Shown piece by piece: positions 33,499 to 42,595 of a stretch of DNA of 55,864 nucleotides. How positions within the stretch are numbered: position 1 is the first letter of the stretch; every line of letters starts with the position of its first letter. Origin of the DNA: Desulfamplus sp. (GTDB lineage Bacteria > Desulfobacterota > Desulfobacteria > Desulfobacterales > Desulfobacteraceae); assembly GCA_015231615.1 (NCBI GenBank), contig JADGBE010000019.1:1-55864 (forward strand), read 5' to 3'. The notes under the pieces are model-generated. The model saw nothing but the letters and a program-made list of their open reading frames with translations, had not been told where the DNA came from and ran no database searches. Both the position numbers and the translations under genes were made by a program.

Positions 33499-35130
33499 AT
33501 GGCACTATTAGTAAATCCTGGGTTACAATTTAAGAACTCAATTAAAGATGAGAAAAATAACAATGAAAAAAATAGAGCTGGAAAACAGGGGAGTGATAAT
33601 GAGCTAACTCTCCATAATCTAAATGAAAACATTACAGTAGATAATCTTATTAAAAACGGATCAGATGCTGAAGATAAAGACGCCAGCCCTTTATCCTTTA
33701 CAAACAACACAATTTCTGAAGAGAACGCTACTAAAACAAGCAAGTTGGCTGCAATTATATGTATAACAATTGTTGTGGTTGCAGTATATCAATCAGTTAT
33801 ACATGGTGCATCTATGGCAAGTTTTCTGAGAGGCACTTCTATTGGAACACTATTTCTACAACTCTCTGTAGCCTTTGTGTCTCTTGCCCTTATCGAACTT
33901 ATTTGGCGTGCTGTTCTTGTTCTCATGTATAAGCCAATTAAAGGATGTGAAGATGCACTTCTACCCGGTTGTACAGTTATTGTTCCAGCATATAATGAAG
34001 GTAAACAGGTTTTTGTAACTCTCCAAAGTCTTGCAGCAAGCGACTATCCTAAAGATAAACTGAAACTTATAGCAGTTGATGACGGTAGTGTTGACGATAC
34101 TTGGGAGTGGATTAAAAAGGCAAAAGAGGTTCTTGGTGATCGTGTAATTACAATAAAACAGCCTTGTAATAAAGGTAAGCGTCATGCTCTTTATGCGGGA
34201 TTTCAGCAAAGTATTGGAGAGGTTTTAGTAACAGTTGATAGCGACTCAACTGTTGATCCAGATACGCTTAGAAATCTTATTACACCTTTTGTTGTGGATA
34301 AAAAAGTTGGTGCTGTTGCTGGTAATGTAAGGGTGCTTAATATGGATAAGGGAATTATTCCTAAGATGCTTGACGTAGTGTTTGTTTATAGCTTTGACTT
34401 TATTCGTGCAAGCCAAAGCATGGTGAAAGCTGTTATGTGCACACCAGGAGCTTTGTCAGCGTATCGCCGTGATGTTGTAATGAGTATATTGAAAGAGTGG
34501 TTGCATCAGAAATTTTGTGGTCAGCCTGCAAATATTGGTGAAGACCGTGCAATGACCAACCTTATTCTAAGAGAAGGGTATCATGTTCTCTTTCAGCAAA
34601 ATGCTAAAGTTTATACAGAAGTTCCTGTTAAATACACCAATCTTTCTAAAATGTATCTCAGATGGGCAAGAAGCAACGTTCGCGAAACTATTGCCATGAC
34701 ACGTTTTATATTCAAACCTTTTCGTGAAGGATCAAAACTTGGTGCAAGAATAAACCTTATTTCTGGCTGGGTTGCTATCACAAAAGCTCAGATATTTCTT
34801 GTAATCACTTGGGGATTGATTTTGCTGCACCCCATTACATTTGGAGTTAATGCTCTGATTGGTGTGGTTGTATCTTCAAGTTTAGCGGCAATAATATACG
34901 CATGGAAGTTTGGAACATTCTCTTCACTCTGGTCATTTATTTATGGAGTCTATTTCTTTATAGCTCTATCATGGATAAGACCTTACGCACTAATAACACC
35001 ACACAAGGCTGGCTGGTTGACACGTCAGATTAAATCAAAACCAGAATTAAAGTCAGATTCTACAGTAAAAGATGTGGTTAAAGTGGGTAATGAAGAAAAT
35101 AGTATGTTTTTGCAGAAGACTGCTGCTTAG
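33499..35130 (+). CDS. Processive family-2 glycosyltransferase (hyaluronan/chitin synthase-like)
   Basis: 543 residues. Two N-terminal helices (about 80-135) precede a GT2 catalytic domain: VIVPAYNEG (about 159), AVDDGSVDDT, TVDSDSTVDPDT (about 247), a GEDRAMTN acid motif (about 347) and YLRWARS (the QxxRW-type motif, about 385), then four to five membrane helices. This is the layout of HAS, NodC and cellulose-like synthases that make and export a beta-linked polymer across the inner membrane. The product cannot be told from sequence. The N-terminal 70 residues are polar, Asn/Glu-rich and unlike the family. The start is ATG 33499 with AAGG 8 bases upstream. It stands alone, ended by a strong terminator. 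Confidence 0.88.
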   Translation: MALLVNPGLQFKNSIKDEKNNNEKNRAGKQGSDNELTLHNLNENITVDNLIKNGSDAEDKDASPLSFTNNTISEENATKTSKLAAIICITIVVVAVYQSVIHGASMASFLRGTSIGTLFLQLSVAFVSLALIELIWRAVLVLMYKPIKGCEDALLPGCTVIVPAYNEGKQVFVTLQSLAASDYPKDKLKLIAVDDGSVDDTWEWIKKAKEVLGDRVITIKQPCNKGKRHALYAGFQQSIGEVLVTVDSDSTVDPDTLRNLITPFVVDKKVGAVAGNVRVLNMDKGIIPKMLDVVFVYSFDFIRASQSMVKAVMCTPGALSAYRRDVVMSILKEWLHQKFCGQPANIGEDRAMTNLILREGYHVLFQQNAKVYTEVPVKYTNLSKMYLRWARSNVRETIAMTRFIFKPFREGSKLGARINLISGWVAITKAQIFLVITWGLILLHPITFGVNALIGVVVSSSLAAIIYAWKFGTFSSLWSFIYGVYFFIALSWIRPYALITPHKAGWLTRQIKSKPELKSDSTVKDVVKVGNEENSMFLQKTAA

Positions 35131-35227
35131 AAATTAGTTTTACCACCTCCATTAAAATTGTAGAGATTAGAAATAATCAATAATTTCTTAACAGCTAAAA
35201 ACAGCTAAAATTACTCAAAAATAATAA

Positions 35228-35270
35228 AAACCCCGCTACTCAATAAGTTAAAGGCGGGGTTTATTTTTTT
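35228..35270. terminator. Bidirectional intrinsic terminator
   Basis: AAACCCCGC (35228-35236) and GCGGGGTTT (35254-35262) form a strong 9-bp stem, followed by TATTTTTTT on the plus strand and by a T-rich run (complement of ATAATAAAA) on the minus strand. It serves the GT2 synthase gene from the left and RNase G from the right. Confidence 0.85.
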
Positions 35271-35389
35271 ATTTTAAGGGTTTTGTCAATTTATTTTGAG
35301 GCGATGCTATTCATTTGGACTTTGTGTTTGAATAGGTTTTGCAACGAGAATGAATGGAGATTGATTGTGATTTGTATTGCAACTACAAT

Positions 35390-37144
35390 TTATAAAAGAC
35401 TTTCAAATATATGATACTCTTCAATATGGTATTGTTGCTCTGGATAGATGGCAATAGGCATACCAAATTTAGCCTCTAAAGATGTTATGAGGTGCTTCTC
35501 CTCTCCGTGCAACAGTTGAGCTATTTCAGGGTGAACTTTGACAGTAAAGCGGTTGCCCATAATATCAGTTGCTTCATTTAATAGGTCTCTATGAATTTTA
35601 TGGCATATTGATTTACCAGAGAGAAGCATACCATCGCCTGCACAATAAAAACACGGTTCACATAAAGTGCGAGTCAGATTTTTTCTAACCCTTTTACGTG
35701 TCATCTGAACAAGCCCTAACTCAGATAAAGGAAGGACATTTGTCTGGCTTTTATCCTTTTTTAGAGCATCTATAAGATGAGACATAACCTTATCCTTGTG
35801 ATGACTCTTCTTCATGTCAATAAAATCAATAATTATAATGCCACCAATATTGCGAAGTCTTATCTGATAGGCAATCTCTTTAACAGCTTCAAGATTAGTT
35901 TTTAAGATTGTCTCCTCAAAATTATGTTTTCCAACATATTTACCAGTGTTTACATCAATTGCCACTAATGCCTCTGTCTGTTCAATGATGATATATCCCC
36001 CAGATTTAAGCCACACCTTCTTTTTTAACGCTCTTGCAATATCTCCCTCAATATTATAGGCATCAAATATTGGTTCGGCCCCCGTGTAAAGCTCAACAGA
36101 GACTCTAAGATCAGGCATTAGCTTGTCTAAAAAATGGACAACGCTCTCATAACCCTCTCTTGAATCAACAATTAATCTATCAGCTTCATCTGAGAGTAAA
36201 TCCCTTACTGCACGAAAAGTTACTGTCAAATCTCTATAAACTAAAGATGGGGCGGAAGTTGTTTTGCCCCTTTTCTGAATATCTTCCCATGTTTTAGTAA
36301 GAAAGGCTATTTCTCGCTCTAACCTGTTTGTTTTTATTCCTTGAGCTGCTGTTCTAAATATATATCCAAAGTTGTCTTTTCTTATTGATAGGAGAAGCTC
36401 TTTGAGACGAATACGCTCCTTTTCATCATCAATTCTTTTAGATATACCAATGTGATCAACAGTAGGCATAAGAACCATGAATCTACCCGGAAGAGATATG
36501 TGAGTTGTTACTCTGGGTCCTTTTGAACCCATTGAAGATTTTGCAACTTGAACCAAAATCTCCTGTCCTTCAGTTATAAGCTCTTCAATTGGGCAATCTT
36601 CTGCTAAATAGGGTTTCCAATTATATGCAGATGTACTATTTTTCCAATTTGTGGAGTTTTTCCAATCTTGTCCACCTTTAGCACTTGATGAACTTTTCCA
36701 ATTTGATGGGCTTTTCCAATTTGACGAGCTTTTCCAGTTTGATGGGGTAGTCAATTTTTGAAGTTCTTTTTTATTTTCCCTTACATTAACTATCATTGCT
36801 TTATCATCAATAATATCTGTTCCAATATCTTCAGCAGAATCTTGATCTCCTGATTCTACTTCATCTTGGTCTATCTCTGCCTCTTGTTCAAATCTTCTGG
36901 CAAGGTCGTCAAATGTGTTATCTAAAATATCATCTACATAAAGGAAAGCTGATTGGTTAAGTCCAATATCAACAAATGCAGCCTGCATACCGGGAAGAAC
37001 CCTTTGCACCCTTCCTTTATAAATATTACCCGTAATATTAGACTCATCGCCTCTTTCGATAAACAGTTCTACAATAGTTCCGTTTTCTAAAACAGCCACA
37101 CGAGTCTCGTGGGCTGCTGCATTTACAACAAGCTCTTTTAGCAT
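35390..37144 (-). CDS. rng: Ribonuclease G/E family endoribonuclease
   Basis: 584 residues. An N-terminal S1 domain (GNIYKGRVQRVLPGMQAAFV, LNQSAFLYVDD) is followed by the RNase E/G catalytic core with metal-binding Asp in VAIDVNTGKY and IIIDFIDMK and a zinc-link CEPCFYC. The enzyme cleaves single-stranded AU-rich RNA in rRNA maturation and mRNA decay. The S1 domain is expanded by about 120 residues, including an acidic stretch and 18-bp in-frame repeats encoding NWKSS-type units (36610-36750), so the protein is about 95 residues longer than E. coli RNase G. It follows the radical-SAM/DUF2344 gene, a common pairing. Ribosome binding site weak. Confidence 0.94.
   Translation of the reverse strand: MLKELVVNAAAHETRVAVLENGTIVELFIERGDESNITGNIYKGRVQRVLPGMQAAFVDIGLNQSAFLYVDDILDNTFDDLARRFEQEAEIDQDEVESGDQDSAEDIGTDIIDDKAMIVNVRENKKELQKLTTPSNWKSSSNWKSPSNWKSSSSAKGGQDWKNSTNWKNSTSAYNWKPYLAEDCPIEELITEGQEILVQVAKSSMGSKGPRVTTHISLPGRFMVLMPTVDHIGISKRIDDEKERIRLKELLLSIRKDNFGYIFRTAAQGIKTNRLEREIAFLTKTWEDIQKRGKTTSAPSLVYRDLTVTFRAVRDLLSDEADRLIVDSREGYESVVHFLDKLMPDLRVSVELYTGAEPIFDAYNIEGDIARALKKKVWLKSGGYIIIEQTEALVAIDVNTGKYVGKHNFEETILKTNLEAVKEIAYQIRLRNIGGIIIIDFIDMKKSHHKDKVMSHLIDALKKDKSQTNVLPLSELGLVQMTRKRVRKNLTRTLCEPCFYCAGDGMLLSGKSICHKIHRDLLNEATDIMGNRFTVKVHPEIAQLLHGEEKHLITSLEAKFGMPIAIYPEQQYHIEEYHIFESLL
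36610..36750 (-). repeat. 18-bp in-frame minisatellite in rng
   Basis: TTTTCCA(a/g)TTTGA units lie 18 bases apart at 36694, 36712 and 36730, with degenerate copies to 36615. They encode NWKSS(S/P) repeats inside the S1-domain insertion of RNase G. Confidence 0.85.
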
Positions 37145-37215
37145 ACTATTAAATCTTGATCTTTAAATTGTAGGTGTAGAGAAAATCTTAATCTCCCACA
37201 CGGTTAAAAAGTATT

Positions 37216-40200
37216 TTAAGCTGATTTGAGTTTAACAATATCTGCTGAACGAAGGACATTATCAGGCACTTTAAACACCTCAGTTAATATTTCAGATGGT
37301 CTTATAGTTCGTTGAAGATCGTTTTTTAGAGTCATCTCAAGTTGAATATAATCTAACTTTACTGCTAAATCATCTTTATCTTTTACGGTTAGCCCATCTT
37401 TATCTTTTATGATTAGCCCATCTTTATCTTTTGTGGTTAGCTCATCTTTATGTTTTACGGTTGAATCATCTTGCTTGGTTTTAATTTTTGTATTCCCAGA
37501 ACTAATTAACTTAATTTTCTCTGTTACCTTTCTTAAATCTGTAGTTCTCTGAATACCCTTAAAACTTAGTTTCTCCACAACATACTCTGACAAAGTCATA
37601 AATTCATCTATATCCTGTTCTGTGATAGAAAAATTTTTAAGTGTAATTTGATATGAGATAGATAAGTTAGTCTCGTTAGTCTCTTTCTGATTTTCTCTAA
37701 TATCTCTATTTACATCTGGGGTTGCTTTATTCACATCTGAGTTTTTCTTTAAATCTTTTGAATAAACAGAGCGTGTAATTGTTATTGTTCTTGGTAATAC
37801 ATCATTAAGTTTTTTCACAATATCATCGGGTTTTATAAAAGATTGTTGTGATGTAGCAGGGCTATTTTGGGATAAAGTTGATCGTTTTAAAATATTTACT
37901 TGCTCTGAAAGATTTACATGGATTGAAAAAAACTCCTCTTCACTCTCCATACCAACAGGCAAAGGGTTATCAAAAGAGATTTTCATTACTGGGCTAAAAC
38001 CTGTGGAGTATTTAACCTTTAAACCAGCTCTTCTGATTGCCCGTCTGATTATTTTGGCAAGTTCAAGGTGTCCAAAGTGTTTTGCCTTGCCAAGTTTTGA
38101 GTAGAAGATGGTAATTTTTGAGTAATTTCCACTATCATCAACCCTCTTTTTATTATCATAGGACTTAAATTGGATTTGAGTTTTATCTCTATTTTGAAGC
38201 TCATCAGCTTTAATTTCACTATGTTCTATATTTTCAGGCTCTTGAACTTGACTTGTAGTATCTCCATTACTTTGAAAAAGAATAGGCTGTATCTTTTTAA
38301 AATCACAAATTCCACAACCTATGCAGCCATGTTCTCTACAATCTTGGGTAAGTTCCGAAGCCATTGCCTTATCAAATTCATCTCTTATAAATTTATCTGA
38401 GATGCCACAATCAATATGAGACCAAGGAAGAACTTCATTTTTTTCACGTTCACGAGTAGTATAAAAATATGGATCAACGCCACACTCATCAAAGGCTTGC
38501 TCCCACAGATCGAATCGGAACATATCTGACCAACCATCTAATCGGCAACCTACCTCCCAAGCCTTTACAAGCACACTTGATAACCTACGATCTCCTCTTG
38601 CCCATACACCTTCAAGCAGGCTCATCTTTGGGTGCTGCCATTTAATATTAATGCCAGGGTGTCTTAGTGTTTGCTTAAGAAAATTTAAGTTTTCCATTGC
38701 CTTGTCAGGATGGATTTGAGAACATCTTTCAAATGGTGTATGAGCTTTAGGTATAAAAGATGCAAAACTTATATTGATGGTACTGTTACCTTTTCCAGTA
38801 GTTTTAATTTTAGCAAGCCTTTTTGCCATATCTGCAATTGCTTCAATATCTTCAGATGTTTCTGTAGGAAGACCATTCATAAAATAGAGCTTGATATTTC
38901 GCCATCCCAATTCAAATGCACTTTTGACTGTGGTAAAAATATCCTCTTCGGTGATATTTTTATTTATAACATCTCGAAGTCTTTGAGAGCCAGCTTCTGG
39001 TGCAATTGTAAATCCAGTTTTCTTAACTTTCTTAATTATTTTCATCAAAGGCGAGGTAAGTTTGCCAGCACGCACAGAGGGTAAAGAGATTGATATACAG
39101 TGCCCAGTGTTTATTACCATAAGCTCTTCCATAAGTTCTGCAAGATTGCTGTAATCACCTGTGCTTAATGAAAGAAGCGAGAGATCACTATAACCCGTAT
39201 TTTTTAAAGATTCTTTGGCTATTTCTACAAGCTCATTAACAGAACGCTCCCGAACAGGTCTGTAAATCATGCCTGCTTGGCAGAATCGACACCCTCTTGA
39301 GCAACCTCTTGCAATCTCAAGGCGTAAACGATCATGAACTGGTTTTCCAAATGGTACAACTGGAGAAGTTGGAAATGGCTCTGTTGAAATATCAGGAAGA
39401 ATTGCCCGTTTAATCTTTATATATTCAGGGTAAATAGGCTCAAGGTGCTGGATTAATTTTGTTTGATCGGATTCAGCAGGCTTATAGATTGGTTTAAAAA
39501 AAGAAGGGACATAAACCCCATCTATTTTAGAGAGCATTTTAAGCAAACTATTTTTGTCGTAAATTCCTATCTCTTTTTCAGAGTTATTAGTTTGATTTTT
39601 GCTTCTATTTTTATCCTCTTTCCATTGGATAACCGCTTGAGAAATTTCAAGAACCGCCTTTTCTCCATCACCAATTACAAAAGCATCAAAAAAATCGGCT
39701 AATGGCTCTGGATTAAAGGCGCATGGACCGCCTGCAATTATAAGTGGAAAAGAGTTAATCGTAGAGTTTAGATTTTTGAAAGTTGCATTTTTAGAATCTA
39801 CACTTTTAGTAATAGCTATATCATAGAATAACTCTCTATCTTTGGCATAAAATGGTATTCCAGCAAGATTTAGCATAGTGAGAATATTTGTAAAGTTTAG
39901 TTCGTAGAGCAGGCTAAATCCAACTATATCAAAGGATTTAAGAGCAATTTCAGACTCTAAAGAGAATAGTTCTCTATTCTTTTCTTTCAGAATCTTCTCC
40001 ATATCAATAGCTGGGGTGAAGAATCTTTCTGCGGCTATATTTTCTTGCTGATTCAGTATAGTATATAAAATTTGCATTCCAAAATGAGATGTACCAATCT
40101 CATAAAGATCAGGAAATGCAAGAGCAAATTTAAGATCAACTTTTGAAAGGTCTTTTTTAATGCTATTTGCTTCACAACCAAGATAGCGACTTGGCATCTC

Positions 40201-40263
40201 CACAAATGGGAGGATTTCTTGAATATTTATTTTGTCCATGATAGAAATATTTAATAATTCCAT
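37216..40263 (-). CDS. Radical SAM protein fused to DUF2344 domain (TIGR03960-type)
   Basis: 1015 residues. An N-terminal B12-binding-like region (RYLGCEANSIKKD, FALAFPDLYEIGTSHFGMQI) leads to a radical SAM core with the [4Fe-4S] motif CSRGCRFC (about 320) and TIAPEAGSQRLR; a Cys cluster (CREHGCIGCGIC) follows, then a DUF2344 domain (LGKAKHFGHLELAKIIRRAI). Family members are widespread in Desulfobacterota and usually sit with RNase G, but the reaction is unknown. Near the C-terminus a 24-bp repeat encodes KDKDGL-type units. The start is uncertain: TTG 40287, ATG 40263 and ATG 40239 are in frame, none with a good ribosome binding site; the conserved part begins at MDKINIQEILPFVEMPSRYL. Confidence 0.9.
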   Translation of the reverse strand: MELLNISIMDKINIQEILPFVEMPSRYLGCEANSIKKDLSKVDLKFALAFPDLYEIGTSHFGMQILYTILNQQENIAAERFFTPAIDMEKILKEKNRELFSLESEIALKSFDIVGFSLLYELNFTNILTMLNLAGIPFYAKDRELFYDIAITKSVDSKNATFKNLNSTINSFPLIIAGGPCAFNPEPLADFFDAFVIGDGEKAVLEISQAVIQWKEDKNRSKNQTNNSEKEIGIYDKNSLLKMLSKIDGVYVPSFFKPIYKPAESDQTKLIQHLEPIYPEYIKIKRAILPDISTEPFPTSPVVPFGKPVHDRLRLEIARGCSRGCRFCQAGMIYRPVRERSVNELVEIAKESLKNTGYSDLSLLSLSTGDYSNLAELMEELMVINTGHCISISLPSVRAGKLTSPLMKIIKKVKKTGFTIAPEAGSQRLRDVINKNITEEDIFTTVKSAFELGWRNIKLYFMNGLPTETSEDIEAIADMAKRLAKIKTTGKGNSTINISFASFIPKAHTPFERCSQIHPDKAMENLNFLKQTLRHPGINIKWQHPKMSLLEGVWARGDRRLSSVLVKAWEVGCRLDGWSDMFRFDLWEQAFDECGVDPYFYTTREREKNEVLPWSHIDCGISDKFIRDEFDKAMASELTQDCREHGCIGCGICDFKKIQPILFQSNGDTTSQVQEPENIEHSEIKADELQNRDKTQIQFKSYDNKKRVDDSGNYSKITIFYSKLGKAKHFGHLELAKIIRRAIRRAGLKVKYSTGFSPVMKISFDNPLPVGMESEEEFFSIHVNLSEQVNILKRSTLSQNSPATSQQSFIKPDDIVKKLNDVLPRTITITRSVYSKDLKKNSDVNKATPDVNRDIRENQKETNETNLSISYQITLKNFSITEQDIDEFMTLSEYVVEKLSFKGIQRTTDLRKVTEKIKLISSGNTKIKTKQDDSTVKHKDELTTKDKDGLIIKDKDGLTVKDKDDLAVKLDYIQLEMTLKNDLQRTIRPSEILTEVFKVPDNVLRSADIVKLKSA
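37371..37463 (-). repeat. 24-bp in-frame minisatellite in the TIGR03960-type gene
   Basis: CATCTTTAT(c/g)TTTT units begin at 37371, 37395, 37419 and 37443, exactly 24 bases apart. They encode eight-residue KDKDGL-x-x repeats in the DUF2344 region. Confidence 0.9.
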
Positions 40264-40556
40264 ATTATTGTTGTTAATTTTTGCCAAATTTTAATTTATC
40301 TCATTTTACCCTAAATAAAGCAAATTTTAATTTAAACGGCTAAAGATTTGGATTTGTCTAACCTATATTGAGAATCTTCAAAATTAGTACCTAAAATTTA
40401 TTTCAGATACTAACTTGCCCAAACCCTACATATAATTTATAAAGAGGCCAATTTAAAAGGGTTTTATGGAACAAGAGATCACTTCAATATAAAGTAAGTA
40501 TAAAATTAAGCGGCTATAAATTATTTAAGCAGCTATAAAAATTAAGGAGTTTTATT

Positions 40557-40979
40557 ATGTTTGGTTTAGGAATGCCTGAAATATTGCTTATTCTGGCTAT
40601 TGCTTTAATGGTTATTGGTCCTAAAAAATTACCTGATCTTGCAAAATCTTTAGGTCGTGCTTTAGGAGAGTTCAAAAGAGCTGCCCAAGAGTTTAAAAAT
40701 AGTATTGATTTAGACAGCACTGTTAAGGAGTTTAATGAGCCTGTTAAAAATATTAAAGAGATTAAAAACGAGATTAAAAATTTTTCAGACCCATTAAATA
40801 ATGACTCTGTTAGTATAAAAGAGTCTAAACAAATAAAAGAACCTGTTCAGGCACAAGAGACATTGTATAGTCAAGAAGCAGTAAAAACTGAAGCAGAGAC
40901 CGAAAATAAAACAATAGGTGAAAAAAAAACTAAATTAGATAAAGTTGATGATTTGCAATCATCTAATGTTCATAAATAA
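40557..40979 (+). CDS. tatA: Sec-independent translocase subunit TatA/TatB
   Basis: 140 residues. The family N-terminus is clear: [20 protein letters not shown] forms the single membrane helix, followed by the [20 protein letters not shown] hinge and amphipathic helix; the rest is a charged, low-complexity cytoplasmic tail. It forms the Tat pore or receptor for folded proteins with twin-arginine signals. Whether it acts as TatA or TatB is not certain; the Glu at position 8 and no Phe-Gly at the hinge lean toward a TatB-like or bifunctional form. AAGGAG lies 7 bases before the ATG. tatC follows 15 bases downstream. Confidence 0.9.
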   Translation: MFGLGMPEILLILAIALMVIGPKKLPDLAKSLGRALGEFKRAAQEFKNSIDLDSTVKEFNEPVKNIKEIKNEIKNFSDPLNNDSVSIKESKQIKEPVQAQETLYSQEAVKTEAETENKTIGEKKTKLDKVDDLQSSNVHK

Positions 40980-40994
40980 GGATATAAAGTAAAA

Positions 40995-41789
40995 ATGACG
41001 GATAGAGAAGAAGATAGACTACCTTTTACAGAACATCTCTCCGAGTTACGAGACAGGTTGATCCGCTGCTTTATAGCTGTCTTTATTGGGTTTATTGTTG
41101 CATATTTTTTCAAGGAAAGGTTATTTGATATTCTTAATGCCCCTCTTGTAAAGGTTATGGGTAGTGAGACCAAAATGATCTTTACAGGTCTGCCCGAAGC
41201 CTTTTTTACCTACATGAAACTCTCTTTTCTTGCTGGTATAGTTATTGCAACTCCTGTTCTTTTTTATGAATTTTGGATGTTTATATCTCCCGGACTTTAC
41301 CGTGATGAAAAAAGATTCCTTATACCAGCTATATTGTTATCTTTATTTTTTTTCATTGCTGGCTCAAGTTTTGGTTATTTTGTTGTTTTTCCTTATGGAT
41401 TCCAATTTTTACTGAGCTTTGGGTCAGAAAACATACAATCAATGCCATCAATGAAGGAGTATTTAAGTTTCTCTTCAAAGATGCTTTTAGCATTTGGATT
41501 TGTTTTTGAGCTGCCTCTTGTTCTAACTTTAATGGCACGAATGGGACTTGTTACAGTTGAATTTCTGAAAAAAAACAGAAAATATGCGATTCTAATAATT
41601 TTTATAGTTGCAGCCCTAATAACTCCTGGACCAGATGTTATTAGTCAAGTTATGATGGCTATACCACTTATGTTTTTATATGAGTTAAGTATTTTTGGTG
41701 CAAAGTTGTTTGGCAAAAAACCAGATACTAAAGATATAAAAGAAGAAGAAGAAAGAGAGCAAGAAGAAGAAAAAAATATTGATAAGTGA
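40995..41789 (+). CDS. tatC: Sec-independent translocase subunit TatC
   Basis: 264 residues, six membrane helices. Family features: LPFTEHLSELRDRLIRCFIA at the N-terminus, FYEFWMFISPGLYRDEKRF in the first periplasmic loop/second helix, SFGSENIQSMPSMKEYLSFS and a Pro-rich segment near ITPGPDVISQVMMAIPLM. It binds twin-arginine signal peptides and nucleates TatA. A highly acidic tail (EEEEREQEEEKN) ends the protein. It is co-transcribed with tatA. AAGGAT lies before the ATG. The next gene encodes a heme protein exported through Sec, and it has its own promoter. Confidence 0.95.
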   Translation: MTDREEDRLPFTEHLSELRDRLIRCFIAVFIGFIVAYFFKERLFDILNAPLVKVMGSETKMIFTGLPEAFFTYMKLSFLAGIVIATPVLFYEFWMFISPGLYRDEKRFLIPAILLSLFFFIAGSSFGYFVVFPYGFQFLLSFGSENIQSMPSMKEYLSFSSKMLLAFGFVFELPLVLTLMARMGLVTVEFLKKNRKYAILIIFIVAALITPGPDVISQVMMAIPLMFLYELSIFGAKLFGKKPDTKDIKEEEEREQEEEKNIDK

Positions 41790-41817
41790 TAAGAGTTTTT
41801 TATCATTTATTTTATCA

Positions 41818-41845
41818 TTGACATGCTTAAACTCCATATTATAAT
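41818..41845 (+). promoter_or_regulatory. Consensus sigma-70 promoter of the cytochrome gene
   Basis: TTGACA (41818-41823) and TATAAT (41840-41845), both perfect, are separated by 16 bases. Transcription would start near 41852, leaving a 135-base leader before the ATG at 41987. The leader carries a hairpin at 41910-41937. Confidence 0.8.
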
Positions 41846-41909
41846 AAATCGCTAAATTATAGATTTAGAGTAGATTAAGCCACAAAGTATATATTAATTT
41901 CGGATTGTT

Positions 41910-41937
41910 GTCAGGTAGTTTTGGGATGCTTCCTGAC
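41910..41937 (+). other. Leader hairpin upstream of the cytochrome gene
   Basis: GTCAGG (41910-41915) and CCTGAC (41932-41937) pair, with further partial pairing inside (AG/GCT). It lies 50 bases before the start codon in the 5' leader. It could stabilise the message or be bound by a regulator; no known riboswitch pattern is seen. Confidence 0.4.
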
Positions 41938-41986
41938 GTATTTTGATAAGGTAAAAATATTATTAACTGTTAAAGGAGTAAGGAAA

Positions 41987-42442
41987 ATGAGTAAAAAATT
42001 TGTTGCATTGATGTTGGCTATTGGTGTTTCTCTTCTTTTTGCTGCGACCTATATTTATGCTGGAACAGCGGTTCAGGACACATTTAAGATGGAGACAAAA
42101 GAGTATGCAAAACACACAAAAGGTTTAGCTGAGTTCACTCACAAAAAGCACGTTGAAGATCATAAAATTGCTTGCGGTGACTGCCACCATGATGACAAGG
42201 GAAAGCCTCTTGCTCTTAAAATGGGCGATGATGTTCAAAGATGCGTAGAGTGTCATAAAGAAACTGGCAAAGCTCCAGAAGGCGAAAAACTCACTAAAGA
42301 AGAGAAAATTCTAAAATATCACAAAGAGGCTATTCATGCAAACTGTATTGGCTGCCATAAAGAATCAAACAAAAAAGCTGGAGATCCAACAGGTAAAAAA
42401 CCAGCTCCTACATCATGTGCTGACTGCCATCCCAAAAAATAA
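41987..42442 (+). CDS. Periplasmic tetraheme cytochrome c3-type protein
   Basis: 151 residues. A signal peptide (KFVALMLAIGVSLLFAATYIYA) is followed by a mature domain with four CxxCH heme sites, CGDCH, CVECH, CIGCH and CADCH, and spaced His residues (FTHKKHVEDHK) for bis-His ligation, as in class III cytochromes. These carry electrons between hydrogenases, formate dehydrogenases and membrane complexes in sulfate reducers. The start is ATG 41987 with AAAGGAG about 10 bases upstream; the in-frame ATG 41921 lies in the leader. It has its own consensus promoter and is preceded by tatAC. Confidence 0.93.
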   Translation: MSKKFVALMLAIGVSLLFAATYIYAGTAVQDTFKMETKEYAKHTKGLAEFTHKKHVEDHKIACGDCHHDDKGKPLALKMGDDVQRCVECHKETGKAPEGEKLTKEEKILKYHKEAIHANCIGCHKESNKKAGDPTGKKPAPTSCADCHPKK

Positions 42443-42458
42443 TATTACATAAAAATGA

Positions 42459-42486
42459 ACAACCCTCACCGCAATGTGGGGGTTGT
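42459..42486 (+). terminator. Hairpin after the cytochrome gene
   Basis: ACAACCCTCAC (42459-42469) and GTGGGGGTTGT (42476-42486) pair over 11 bp with one G-U. It lies 17 bases past the stop. No U-tract follows, so termination would be incomplete or factor-dependent. Confidence 0.55.
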
Positions 42487-42595
42487 AAGTAACCCTCCGC
42501 CTAAACAATATCTTCCTCTACGCGAATCTCAAACCAATCTAACTCAAATTACTACCATTCCAAATAGCAGAATTTATAACACCAGAATTTTTAAC

